64,000 nucleotides of DNA, from NCBI RefSeq assembly GCF_002797355.1, contig NZ_KZ454940.1:824990-888989 (forward strand). Reading direction: 5' to 3'. Every line of letters starts with the position of its first letter. Positions within the stretch are counted from its first letter, which is position 1. Origin of the DNA: Bacillus xiapuensis. Lineage in GTDB: Bacteria; Bacillota; Bacilli; Bacillales; Domibacillaceae. The notes under the pieces were generated by a model that saw only the letters and a list, made by a program, of their open reading frames with translations, searched no databases and was not told the origin of the DNA. Positions 55,409 to 63,089 of this stretch are shown piece by piece. Position numbers and translations under genes: made by a program.

Positions 55409-56065
55409 ATGGATTTCTTAAATGTTAATGAAATATTAGATATTATTGATAAGCAATTTGGATATGATTTCGAAGGAAAGGATAAAGAAGATCATTTAAT
55501 TAGTAGGAAGACATGGAATAAGTATGTAAGTGAATTTTTTGAGGAAAAGACAGATGGGTATATGAGTAGTTATGAAGACAAGATAAAAGGAGGAAATAGG
55601 TATGCAAAATACCGCGAAGACTTTGTAAAGGAAGTTATTGACTTCCGGAAAGACCAATTAATAAAACAATATAATAGTAATCGAAAAACAACAGTTGATC
55701 ATGAAGCTATTAAAGTGTTTGAAACTATTGCTTCAACCTTGGGTGTGGACGTTGATGAGGAAATTTATAAGAAGAGAATCCCTATCACACAATATAAAAA
55801 GCACAAAGAAGAAAGATACCACAATGTGACTGAAGAAGAAATAGAAAATAAAAAAGAAGAGTTACTACAAATTGTAATTAGTCAGTTAATTGATATGGAA
55901 AAGATAAATCATGATATATCTCATTATATAATATCTGGTTCTCTTGAATACGGCTTGGCAGACCCTCTTGAGATGAATGAAAATATAGATGGCTCTCCTT
56001 TAGGTTATAGGATTGATGCAATAAATTATTTAAAAGAAAGCGTTAAAAGTGAACTCATTAAATAA
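55409..56065 (+). CDS. Uncharacterised 218-aa element protein
   Basis: Not recognised. Starts MDFLNVNEILDIIDKQFGYD at ATG 55409 after AAAGGAG; an in-frame ATG at 55355 lacks a ribosome binding site. The sequence is highly charged and mostly helical, with a possible helix-turn-helix around residues 30-45 (LISRKTWNKYVSEFF). No membrane segment, signal peptide or catalytic motif is apparent. It is divergent from the mobilization operon and upstream of the RadC-like and Type III R-M genes, so it could be an element regulator or a cargo (defence) gene. Confidence 0.65.
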   Translation: MDFLNVNEILDIIDKQFGYDFEGKDKEDHLISRKTWNKYVSEFFEEKTDGYMSSYEDKIKGGNRYAKYREDFVKEVIDFRKDQLIKQYNSNRKTTVDHEAIKVFETIASTLGVDVDEEIYKKRIPITQYKKHKEERYHNVTEEEIENKKEELLQIVISQLIDMEKINHDISHYIISGSLEYGLADPLEMNENIDGSPLGYRIDAINYLKESVKSELIK

Positions 56066-56089
56066 TGTGATTCTGAAAAAATGAATGAC

Positions 56090-56430
56090 AGTTAAATAGT
56101 GAGAGTACTTCAATCTCTGTTGAATGAATGGGTGCATCCGTCAGATTTTTCCTTTTCAGCCCCCCTAATTATAATCTTCTAATTCGTCTGTAAAGCAGAG
56201 ACGAATTATCGATTATGTAAAGGGTCTTCGTTCTTCGGATGTTATGAGTCAGCCAAGTAGGATAAGGGTGCGTAAGAAAGCAATTAACGCTTTTAACGCA
56301 CCCTAATTCATTGGGCTTCCCCAGAACATCTACGAATTACTTGATAGCTTTGCTACTTACGCCACTTGACATTAATCGATGCGAAGATTCTCTATATGGT
56401 GACCAAAAAGGTCAAAAAATAATAGAGAGG
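56090..56430 (+). other. Non-coding, structured region upstream of the RadC-like gene
   Basis: 374 bp without a plausible gene. It contains two clear hairpins: AATTCGTCT/AGACGAATT (56181-56189 with 56199-56207), and AGGGTGCGT/ACGCACCCT (56265-56273 with 56296-56304) with inner AAAGC/GCTTT pairing. It is more GC-rich than neighbouring element DNA. Could be a structured RNA, a leader for the RadC-like gene, or a second replication/transfer origin. No T-tract follows either hairpin. Confidence 0.4.
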
Positions 56431-56439
56431 TTGATCTAG

Positions 56440-56883
56440 ATGGAAACCATTTTTGAAGTAGTTCGCATTGAACAAATTATTCGAGAGGCAGATGAAGGAG
56501 TTAATTACAGTATTCGCAGTCCAGAAGATGGAGCAAAAATTGCATCTCGCTTTATTGGTCGTGATGATCGTGAAGTGTTTTTTGTTATGTGCTTAAATAC
56601 GAAAAATAATGTTGTTGCAGTTCATCGATGTCATGTTGGTTCGTTAAATTCCTCGATCGTACATCCACGCGAGGTATTTAAATCAGCAATACTCAATAAC
56701 GCTGCAAGTGTTATTGTTGCACATCAACATCCAAGTGGTGACATAACACCGTCGATGGAAGATATTAAGGTTACAAAGAGATTAGTCGAAGCTGGGAAGT
56801 TACTAGGCATCGAAGTACTTGATCATTTAGTAGTAAATAATAATAACGGTTTTACTAGCCTGAAAGAAAGAGGCTATATTTAA
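56440..56883 (+). CDS. Short RadC/JAB-domain protein
   Basis: A 147-aa protein consisting of the JAB (MPN-like) domain only, without the N-terminal helix-hairpin-helix of full-length RadC. Metal-site motif HQHPSGDITPSMED (His95, His97, Asp108) and LDHLVV are intact. Such short RadC proteins are common on mobile elements; their function is unresolved. AGAGAGGTTGATC precedes the ATG. A terminator follows. Confidence 0.9.
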   Translation: METIFEVVRIEQIIREADEGVNYSIRSPEDGAKIASRFIGRDDREVFFVMCLNTKNNVVAVHRCHVGSLNSSIVHPREVFKSAILNNAASVIVAHQHPSGDITPSMEDIKVTKRLVEAGKLLGIEVLDHLVVNNNNGFTSLKERGYI

Positions 56884-56909
56884 AAAGGGATAAACAATTC
56901 CCTTTTTTT
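56882..56909 (+). terminator. Terminator after the RadC-like gene
   Basis: AAAAAGGGA (56882-56890) pairs perfectly with TCCCTTTTT (56899-56907), followed by more T. It separates the RadC-like gene from mod. Confidence 0.85.
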
Positions 56910-57009
56910 CTTCAAGATATATGAACAAATACTTTATATGTTAGTATATAAATAGAGATTAATAAAAATCTATTACATAGATTAAATTAATAGAAGGACG
57001 GATTTTGAT

Positions 57010-58992
57010 ATGAAAACTAAAATTAATGAAGCGATTAAACAGGTTTTACGGCTATTTGGTGAAAAGTATTTTATAGGAGAAGTACTAAATAAAAATAAAG
57101 TCATTCATGATTTAGATACATATGATAAAGATTTGCTTGAAGCATTCATTTCGAATGAAACATTAAAGAGTAATTTTACAATTGATATTGCAGGGAATAT
57201 CGTCATGCAAACAAATAAACTCATTGAACTATTTGAAGCAGACGAATACTGGCAAGATTCGTATACAAAATACTCAAAGAAAATTGGTTTAACAGCTGGA
57301 GGGAAATTTATTGATGAGTCAACTGATGTTGTATTGGATTTTCCCTATAAAGATACAGTATTAAAAGCAAGCATGAGTAAAGAAGATACAGATAAAAATG
57401 ACTTACGCCCAGATGAGCCATTTTTAAACGAAGTGATTGCAAAAGAAGAAATTGATGTTCTATTAGATAAAAAGGTTTTAGTCAATGCAAAAAAGTATGA
57501 TGAAGATGGCGAACATGAGGTAGACAGTTTTAGTGAAGATGACAATTTGGTAATGAAAGGAAACAACTTACTAGCTTTACACACAATAAAAGAATGTTAT
57601 AGGAATAAAGTAAAGTTGGTTTATTTAGATCCTCCTTATTATTTTTTAAATAACACAGATGATACCTTTGCCTATAATTCCGATTTTAAGCTATCTACTT
57701 GGCTAGTATTTATGAAAAACAGAATTGAATTGACTCTTGATTTACTAAAAGAAGATGGATATTTAGTGATACAAATGAATGACTATGGTGTTTTTCATTT
57801 GAAGGTATTATTAGACGAAATTTTCCATAACAACACTGCAGGTGGATTTGTCAACCATATTTCCGTTAAAATGAGTGATTTAAGTGGTCCAAAAATGGCG
57901 CATGTTAATAAGAAAATTCCGAAAATTAAAGAGCATCTATTAATATATGCCAAAAATTATGATCATTGCTTCTTAAATCCTTTAAGAGAATCCAGCACTT
58001 GGGATGCGGCAATTGATGCTAAGAGATACACTTCATTTGTAGATATGAAGGGTAAAGAGAATCCAGCAGAATGGGAATATACTACAGTAAGAAAAAAATT
58101 ACAAAGTTTAGGAATGGAATATGGTTCGAAAGAAGCCTACAAATTTTTGATGGATAATGCTGATAAGGTCTTTAGAACTGCTGCAAATCCAGCATTAACG
58201 AAACTATCTAAAGAGAATAAATTTAATAGAAATATTTTTACGCCAGTAACTACTTCTACTGGTTTAAAAAAATATGTATATAAAGATGAAGAAGTTATTT
58301 TTGCTTCATCAAAAATTGAAGAAATCGACGGAATAAAAACCCCTACTGAATCTATAAGTGATATCTGGTTAAATATTGCTTTAAATGATCTATCTAATGA
58401 AGGTGGAGGCGTTGAATTAGATAATGGTAAGAAACCAGAAGCTTTATTGAAAAGGATTATAGAAGCAACAACTAACGAAGGTGATATAGTACTCGATTAT
58501 TTTATGGGAACTGCCACAACACAAGCTACTTCATTAAAACTCAAGCGGAAATTCATAGGTATTGAACAAATGGATTATATACTCGATAAAAGTGTACAAA
58601 GGTTAATAAATACCATTGGAGCTGAAAAAAGAGGTATCTCTAAAGATGTAAATTGGCAAGGTGGAGGAAGTTTTGTTTATGTTGAATTAATGGAGAAAAA
58701 TCGTGGATTCTTAAAATCCATTCGTGATGCAAAAACGCAAACAGAACTTCATAAAGTATTTGATTTCATGTTAAAAGAAGCGGAAATTGACTTTCGTGTT
58801 GATTTAGAAGGGGTTAAGGATTCGTTACATGAATTACCATTCGAGGACCAAAAGAAAACACTTATTAAAATCATCGATAAAAACCAACTTTACTACAATT
58901 ATTCTGAGATTGACGACAAAAATGTACGTGATTTAATATCTGATAGTGATTATGCATTTAATAAAAATTTCTATGATGAAGGTGGTAAATAA
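57010..58992 (+). CDS. mod: Type III restriction-modification DNA methyltransferase (Mod)
   Basis: A 660-aa N6-adenine methyltransferase of the beta group: catalytic DPPYYF (Asp207) comes before the SAM-binding DYFMGTATT motif (about residues 496-504), with the target-recognition region between them. The length matches Type III Mod (about 600-700 aa). AGAAGGACGG precedes the ATG. res begins 2 bp after the stop, so the two are translationally coupled. No simple-sequence repeat tract that would suggest phase variation is visible. The recognition site cannot be predicted. Confidence 0.92.
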   Translation: MKTKINEAIKQVLRLFGEKYFIGEVLNKNKVIHDLDTYDKDLLEAFISNETLKSNFTIDIAGNIVMQTNKLIELFEADEYWQDSYTKYSKKIGLTAGGKFIDESTDVVLDFPYKDTVLKASMSKEDTDKNDLRPDEPFLNEVIAKEEIDVLLDKKVLVNAKKYDEDGEHEVDSFSEDDNLVMKGNNLLALHTIKECYRNKVKLVYLDPPYYFLNNTDDTFAYNSDFKLSTWLVFMKNRIELTLDLLKEDGYLVIQMNDYGVFHLKVLLDEIFHNNTAGGFVNHISVKMSDLSGPKMAHVNKKIPKIKEHLLIYAKNYDHCFLNPLRESSTWDAAIDAKRYTSFVDMKGKENPAEWEYTTVRKKLQSLGMEYGSKEAYKFLMDNADKVFRTAANPALTKLSKENKFNRNIFTPVTTSTGLKKYVYKDEEVIFASSKIEEIDGIKTPTESISDIWLNIALNDLSNEGGGVELDNGKKPEALLKRIIEATTNEGDIVLDYFMGTATTQATSLKLKRKFIGIEQMDYILDKSVQRLINTIGAEKRGISKDVNWQGGGSFVYVELMEKNRGFLKSIRDAKTQTELHKVFDFMLKEAEIDFRVDLEGVKDSLHELPFEDQKKTLIKIIDKNQLYYNYSEIDDKNVRDLISDSDYAFNKNFYDEGGK

Positions 58993-58994
58993 TT

Positions 58995-61700
58995 GTGGCA
59001 AAGAAAAAGAAACAATTACCATTACCTTTATACGACGAAGTAAGAGAATTAAATGAAAGTTTATTTAATGAAGTAGGCTCATGGGAAACACCTGAATACA
59101 TTAAACAGAACATGGTACATACGTTTAGGTATTATCAAGATGCAGCTTTACGCTTTTTTCATTATTCACAAGTAGCAAATGAGTTTCGTTTTAGGAATGT
59201 GAATCATGTATTATTCAACATGGCAACAGGAAGTGGAAAAACAGACTTAATGGCAGGGCTTATTTTATACCTCTATCAAGAACATGGTTACCAAAACTTC
59301 TTATTCCTAGTAAATACAAATGGTGTATTAAATAAAACGATTGATAATCTGACAAATAAGGCATCGAACAAGTACTTATATAAACCACAAATTGAAATAG
59401 AGGGGGAACGAATAGAAATTAAGCAAGTTCAATCTTTCCCCAAAAATCAAAGTAAGAATACAATCTATTTAAAGTTGGCAACTGTCCAACGTGTTGCTGC
59501 TGATATTTATACCCAAAAAGAAAATGCAATGGGTAAAGAAGATTATGCAAGGAATAAAGTCGTTATATTAGGAGATGAAGCACACCATTACTCCGCTTCT
59601 ACCAAGTCGGAAAAAGAAGCGGAACAATCATGGGAAAAGGCAATTTCGACAATTTTAAATGCAAATGAAGACAATCGCTTACTTGAATTTACCGCTACAA
59701 TTGACCTCGAGAATAAGAATGTTTATGAAAAATACAAGGATAAAGTGTTGTATCGCTATGCACTCGACCGTTTCATCCAAGATAAATATTCTAAGAATGT
59801 AAAGAGAATTCAGTCGAGTAATACAGACGTGGACAACATGATGAATGTAGTCTTATTAAGTGAATATAGAAGAAGATATGCACTTGAAGAGCATGGTACG
59901 TATATAAAGCCTGTTATTATGTTTAAATCACAGCGAATTGATGCTTCTAATGCAGCCCACGAACAATTTAATGAGTTAATTGATACATTGACCGTTGAAT
60001 CTCTAAAAGCGTTTCTTAATAGGCAAGCACAAATCACTTCTGAAGATGATAGTGAAACATTGGCATTGGCACATAATTATTATCGCGAACGTGAGGACGA
60101 TTTAAGTGAATTAGTCAGAGAGATAAAACGGGAACTTGCTCCAAGTCGGATTATTAATGCCAATGACACGAGTCAATCCGGTATCTTAGAAAAAGGTCAC
60201 TATGAAGCTTTAAATAGCTTAGAAAGTCCAATGAATTTATATCGTGTCATTTTTGCGGTTGCTAGACTTACAGAGGGATGGGATGTATTAAACCTTTTTG
60301 ACATTGTTCGTTTAAGTGATGACCCGAAAGTAAAAGGAACGAAAACAACGACTATGTCAGAAGCACAATTAATTGGACGTGGTGCAAGGTATTACCCATT
60401 TTTACTAGATGGTGAACGTTCATATACACGCAGGTTTAATGATGATAGTAAAGATAGCTTGATTTTAGAGACGATTCACTATCATACGATCAATGAACCT
60501 CAATACTTGAAGAACTTAGTAAGTGCTTTAGACGAAATGAATTTACCGACTGGTGAAGATAAAAAGAATCCGTTAATTGACGTAAAGGTGAAGCCTACTT
60601 TCAAAGGGACAGACGTATGGAAATATGGAAAAATTTATTACAATGAAACCATTGAAGTAACGGATAACTACTACGATTCATTAGAGAAATATGGTATTGA
60701 TACAAAAAACGATGTTGTCATTCCATATATATCTGCATTAAAAGAAGTAGGCTATAAAGATACTAAAGTGCAAGAAGACTATACAAATGCTTATAACGTC
60801 GCTGTTACATTTGATAAGCGTTACCTCAATAAAATAATGAATCGATTGTCGTTCTATCATTTCTCTAATTTGAAAAAGTATATTCCACTATTAAATTCGA
60901 GAGAGGAATTTTTAGAAGAAAAATGGTTAAATATTTATAATCGAACGATCTATATTACGATTCCACAAACAATGGATAGTAGTGTACTAACGGCTACTGA
61001 AAAGTTAAACATTCTAGAGCGTTACTTTTCAAATGTCGCAAAACAAATAAAATCAGGTTACAGTAAACAACGTGGAACTGGTAAATTTATCGGTTATCCA
61101 ATTAAAGAGTATATTGCGAACTATCGAAAACGTGTACCAAATTATGACACAGGTAAAACATTTATGCAGGATAGTCCGCAAACAGTGGACCGTTACGAAA
61201 TAAAAGAAGATTACTTTGTGTATGATTCCGCAATTATTAACTTAACCGAAAAGCAATTAATCGATCGAATCGCAGAAAGAGTTGCAGAGTTAAAAGAGGA
61301 ATATTCTAATGTATATTTAATACGTATGGATGAAAATATGCATCGTGAGTCTGCAAAAAATAATAAATTAAAATTGCATCAGTTTGGTAGTGGACATGAT
61401 GAAGTGAATTTGGCAGGATTCCAACCCGACTTTATTCTTTACCTACAAAACAGTGATTATTTCATTCAGATATTTATTGAGCCAAAAGGACGAAATATGG
61501 AAGAAGAACAGTGGAAAGAAGATTTACTCATGTACATAAATGAACATGAAGCTGAAATATTTTTTGAAGATGAAACCGAAAATGTAAGAATCAAAGGTGT
61601 CAAATTCTATACAATGAACGATGGAAGAAATACAATAAAACAAATAGGTGAAATAGCCTTAGGTAAAGATTTTAAAGGTTTAAGCGTACAAGAACTTTGA
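58995..61700 (+). CDS. res: Type III restriction enzyme, Res subunit (helicase-nuclease)
   Basis: A 901-aa superfamily 2 helicase-nuclease. Walker A ATGSGKTD (residues 77-84), DEAHH at 194-198, motif III FTATID, motif VI-like region ARLTEGWDVLNLFDIVRLSD, QLIGRGARY, then a C-terminal PD-(D/E)xK nuclease site (Asp812 ... Glu829-Pro-Lys831 in EPKG). Starts at GTG 58995, 2 bp after mod. All motifs appear intact, so restriction activity is expected. Confidence 0.93.
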   Translation: MAKKKKQLPLPLYDEVRELNESLFNEVGSWETPEYIKQNMVHTFRYYQDAALRFFHYSQVANEFRFRNVNHVLFNMATGSGKTDLMAGLILYLYQEHGYQNFLFLVNTNGVLNKTIDNLTNKASNKYLYKPQIEIEGERIEIKQVQSFPKNQSKNTIYLKLATVQRVAADIYTQKENAMGKEDYARNKVVILGDEAHHYSASTKSEKEAEQSWEKAISTILNANEDNRLLEFTATIDLENKNVYEKYKDKVLYRYALDRFIQDKYSKNVKRIQSSNTDVDNMMNVVLLSEYRRRYALEEHGTYIKPVIMFKSQRIDASNAAHEQFNELIDTLTVESLKAFLNRQAQITSEDDSETLALAHNYYREREDDLSELVREIKRELAPSRIINANDTSQSGILEKGHYEALNSLESPMNLYRVIFAVARLTEGWDVLNLFDIVRLSDDPKVKGTKTTTMSEAQLIGRGARYYPFLLDGERSYTRRFNDDSKDSLILETIHYHTINEPQYLKNLVSALDEMNLPTGEDKKNPLIDVKVKPTFKGTDVWKYGKIYYNETIEVTDNYYDSLEKYGIDTKNDVVIPYISALKEVGYKDTKVQEDYTNAYNVAVTFDKRYLNKIMNRLSFYHFSNLKKYIPLLNSREEFLEEKWLNIYNRTIYITIPQTMDSSVLTATEKLNILERYFSNVAKQIKSGYSKQRGTGKFIGYPIKEYIANYRKRVPNYDTGKTFMQDSPQTVDRYEIKEDYFVYDSAIINLTEKQLIDRIAERVAELKEEYSNVYLIRMDENMHRESAKNNKLKLHQFGSGHDEVNLAGFQPDFILYLQNSDYFIQIFIEPKGRNMEEEQWKEDLLMYINEHEAEIFFEDETENVRIKGVKFYTMNDGRNTIKQIGEIALGKDFKGLSVQEL

Positions 61701-61741
61701 TTGAAGGTTAACAATATAGAATATATATTGTACAAAAATTT

Positions 61742-61758
61742 GTATTCAACTAGCATCT
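61742..61758. repeat. Right inverted copy of the int-upstream repeat
   Basis: GTATTCAACTAGCATCT, the exact reverse complement of 51320-51336, placed between res and attR. Confidence 0.65.
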
Positions 61759-61763
61759 AAGTG

Positions 61764-61784
61764 TTTTGGTTCAAATTGGTTCAA
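61764..61784. repeat. Right arm-type integrase repeat
   Basis: Two tandem TTGGTTCAA units spaced as at 50214-50234, one mismatch over 21 bp, in direct orientation. Lies about 110 bp inside attR. Confidence 0.65.
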
Positions 61785-61896
61785 GTAATGTCAATCTCAA
61801 TCCTTTTTCATACATTTTTATCCATATAACAATTCCCAAAACGTTGTTATAAAAGGATTCAGATGGATTAGGCATACTTAGAATTTATCTGTATAT

Positions 61897-61913
61897 TTCT
61901 CAAAGCGTTAATA
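61897..61913. repeat. attR core
   Basis: TTCTCAAAGCGTTAATA, matching the rpsI 3' end at 16 of 17 positions. The flank on its right contains TATCAACATTT, similar to the right half of the attL palindrome (TATCAATGTTT), so homology of the two ends extends beyond the 17-bp core with a small gap. The 61701-61896 stretch has no gene, only the arm-type repeats and AT-rich palindromes. Confidence 0.8.
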
Positions 61914-61937
61914 TTGCCCAAATATCAACATTTCCAA

Positions 61938-61969
61938 CCCTTTCCCGAATGTTCGGGAGAGGGTTTTTT
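61938..61969 (+). terminator. Displaced rpsI terminator (inferred)
   Basis: CCCTTTCCCGAA (61938-61949) pairs with TTCGGGAGAGGG (61952-61963) around a TG loop, followed by six T. It lies 25 bp past the attR core, so before integration it would have been about 28 bp after the rpsI stop. It is also readable as a terminator for the integrase remnant on the other strand, because the stem is followed by A-rich sequence on the left only weakly. Confidence 0.8.
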
Positions 61970-62000
61970 CATGTCCCAATTTGGAATTGAAGACCCCAAG

Positions 62001-62676
62001 CTAAAATTTCATATACTTCTGGAACATCTCGGCTGTTTTCTCCTTCGCTTCATCGATCACATGAGTGTAAATATCCATCGTGGTTTGAATATCTGTATGT
62101 CTGAGTGGAGCTTGTACATCTTTGATGGTGGTAGCACCAGCAGCAAATAACAAGCTGGCATGAGTATGCCAAAAGGCGTGAACATTTATTTGCGTCAGCT
62201 CAGGATTCTTTTGATAGATCCGGTCCAACTTTTCATTCAAGTAAGCCAGCCGGCAATAATCCATTTCATGTTTTAACTGATGATAGACCGTATAGATGGG
62301 CTGCTTATCATCAGATTGGAAAGGAGTAGCAAGTTGTAATGTTAGATAGAGCTGTATTTGCTTGCTGCGCCATTTCTTTAAGAGCGACAGAGTTTCATCG
62401 TCCACGCTAACCACACGCCGAGAGGCCTTCGTTTTCGATGTCTGTGTAGGTAAATTAAGCTAATCGTCTTATGGTGGAAGTCCACGTCTGACTAATGCAG
62501 GGCGTATAGTTCCCCTTTACGTGCTCCTGTGAAGGCGAGTAGCCGAAACATAGTTAAAAGTCAGTGTATCGTCTTGAATCGCCTTCAGGAAGCTCCTGAG
62601 CTCTTCACGCGTGTAGTAATACTTTTTCTCTTCCAGTTCTGCATTATATTCCATTTCATGTTTTAGTTTTGGTATT
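62001..62676 (-). pseudogene. Decayed phage-type integrase (second integrase remnant)
   Basis: The C-terminal fragment (62414-62001) reads VSVDDETLSLLKKWRSKQ ... VHAFWHTHASLLFAAGAT ... RHTDIQTTMDIYTHV, a tyrosine integrase end with the catalytic HxxR Arg changed to Trp. Upstream, other frames carry YYYTREELRSFLKAIQDD (near 62620) and MFRLLAFTGARKGELYALH (near 62530) followed by an in-frame TAG where Trp is expected. At least two frameshifts, one stop and a 5' truncation. It differs from the intact integrase and, like it, points toward rpsI. Confidence 0.88.
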
Positions 62677-63089
62677 TAAAAAATAGAGCAGGATTTTAAC
62701 GCTGCTAATTTGCAATCTAAAAGATGGATTAAACAAAATATTCCTATTATTGTGATATTTACAAATTATATGATAACATATTATACAAGATAAGAATTAT
62801 TTTAAATATATTAGTTCATTGGTAGGTTAATTACGGTCAAATATTGAATTGTTAGTGATGCTTCATTTGCAAAGGAGAATATTTCCATAGAAAGGATTGC
62901 TCTAGACCGTTTAAGTTTTATAAAAATACCATCTGGATATTTTTACAAGCAAATAAATTGGAGTATAGAGAAAATAAAGGAATGATCATATGGTTATACA
63001 ATTTTCCCAGATTGGATAATAAAAAGAGGTTCCAAAAAAGAAGTGGGATGACTATTATTGCAAAATAGACAATATATCAGGGGGTTAAT
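62677..63089. other. 413 bp without a recognisable gene
   Basis: AT-rich region between the integrase remnant and the MFS gene. A frame at about 62855-62985 reads IVSDASFAKENISIERIALD and further residues to a TGA, and a 30-codon ATG frame at 62983 (MIIWLYNFPRLDNKKRFQ) follows; both are too short to identify and could be gene remnants. No convincing promoter or RNA feature is seen. Confidence 0.4.

Larger units (their letters stand above)
50165..61913. mobile_element. Integrative mobilizable element in rpsI (about 11.7 kb)
   Basis: Bounded by 17-bp direct repeats of the rpsI 3' end differing at one base. The left half encodes integrase, excisionase-like, Rep_trans relaxase remnants, candidate oriT, FtsK-like coupling ATPase and a DUF961-like protein in the order typical of Tn916/ICESt3-type modules; the right half carries an unknown gene, a RadC-like gene and a Type III restriction-modification system. 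Base composition is clearly more AT-rich than the flanking ribosomal genes. No VirB4/VirB6-like secretion genes are present, so it cannot conjugate on its own. The rpsI 3' end is a known target for ICEs/IMEs and Macrococcus mecD islands. Confidence 0.85.

Noticed and set aside
57010-58992. Phase-variable mod gene
   Set aside because: Type III mod genes in some pathogens carry simple repeats, but none is visible in or before this gene.
61914-62150. 78-codon plus-strand frame after attR
   Set aside because: It runs through the terminator hairpin and is antisense to the integrase remnant.
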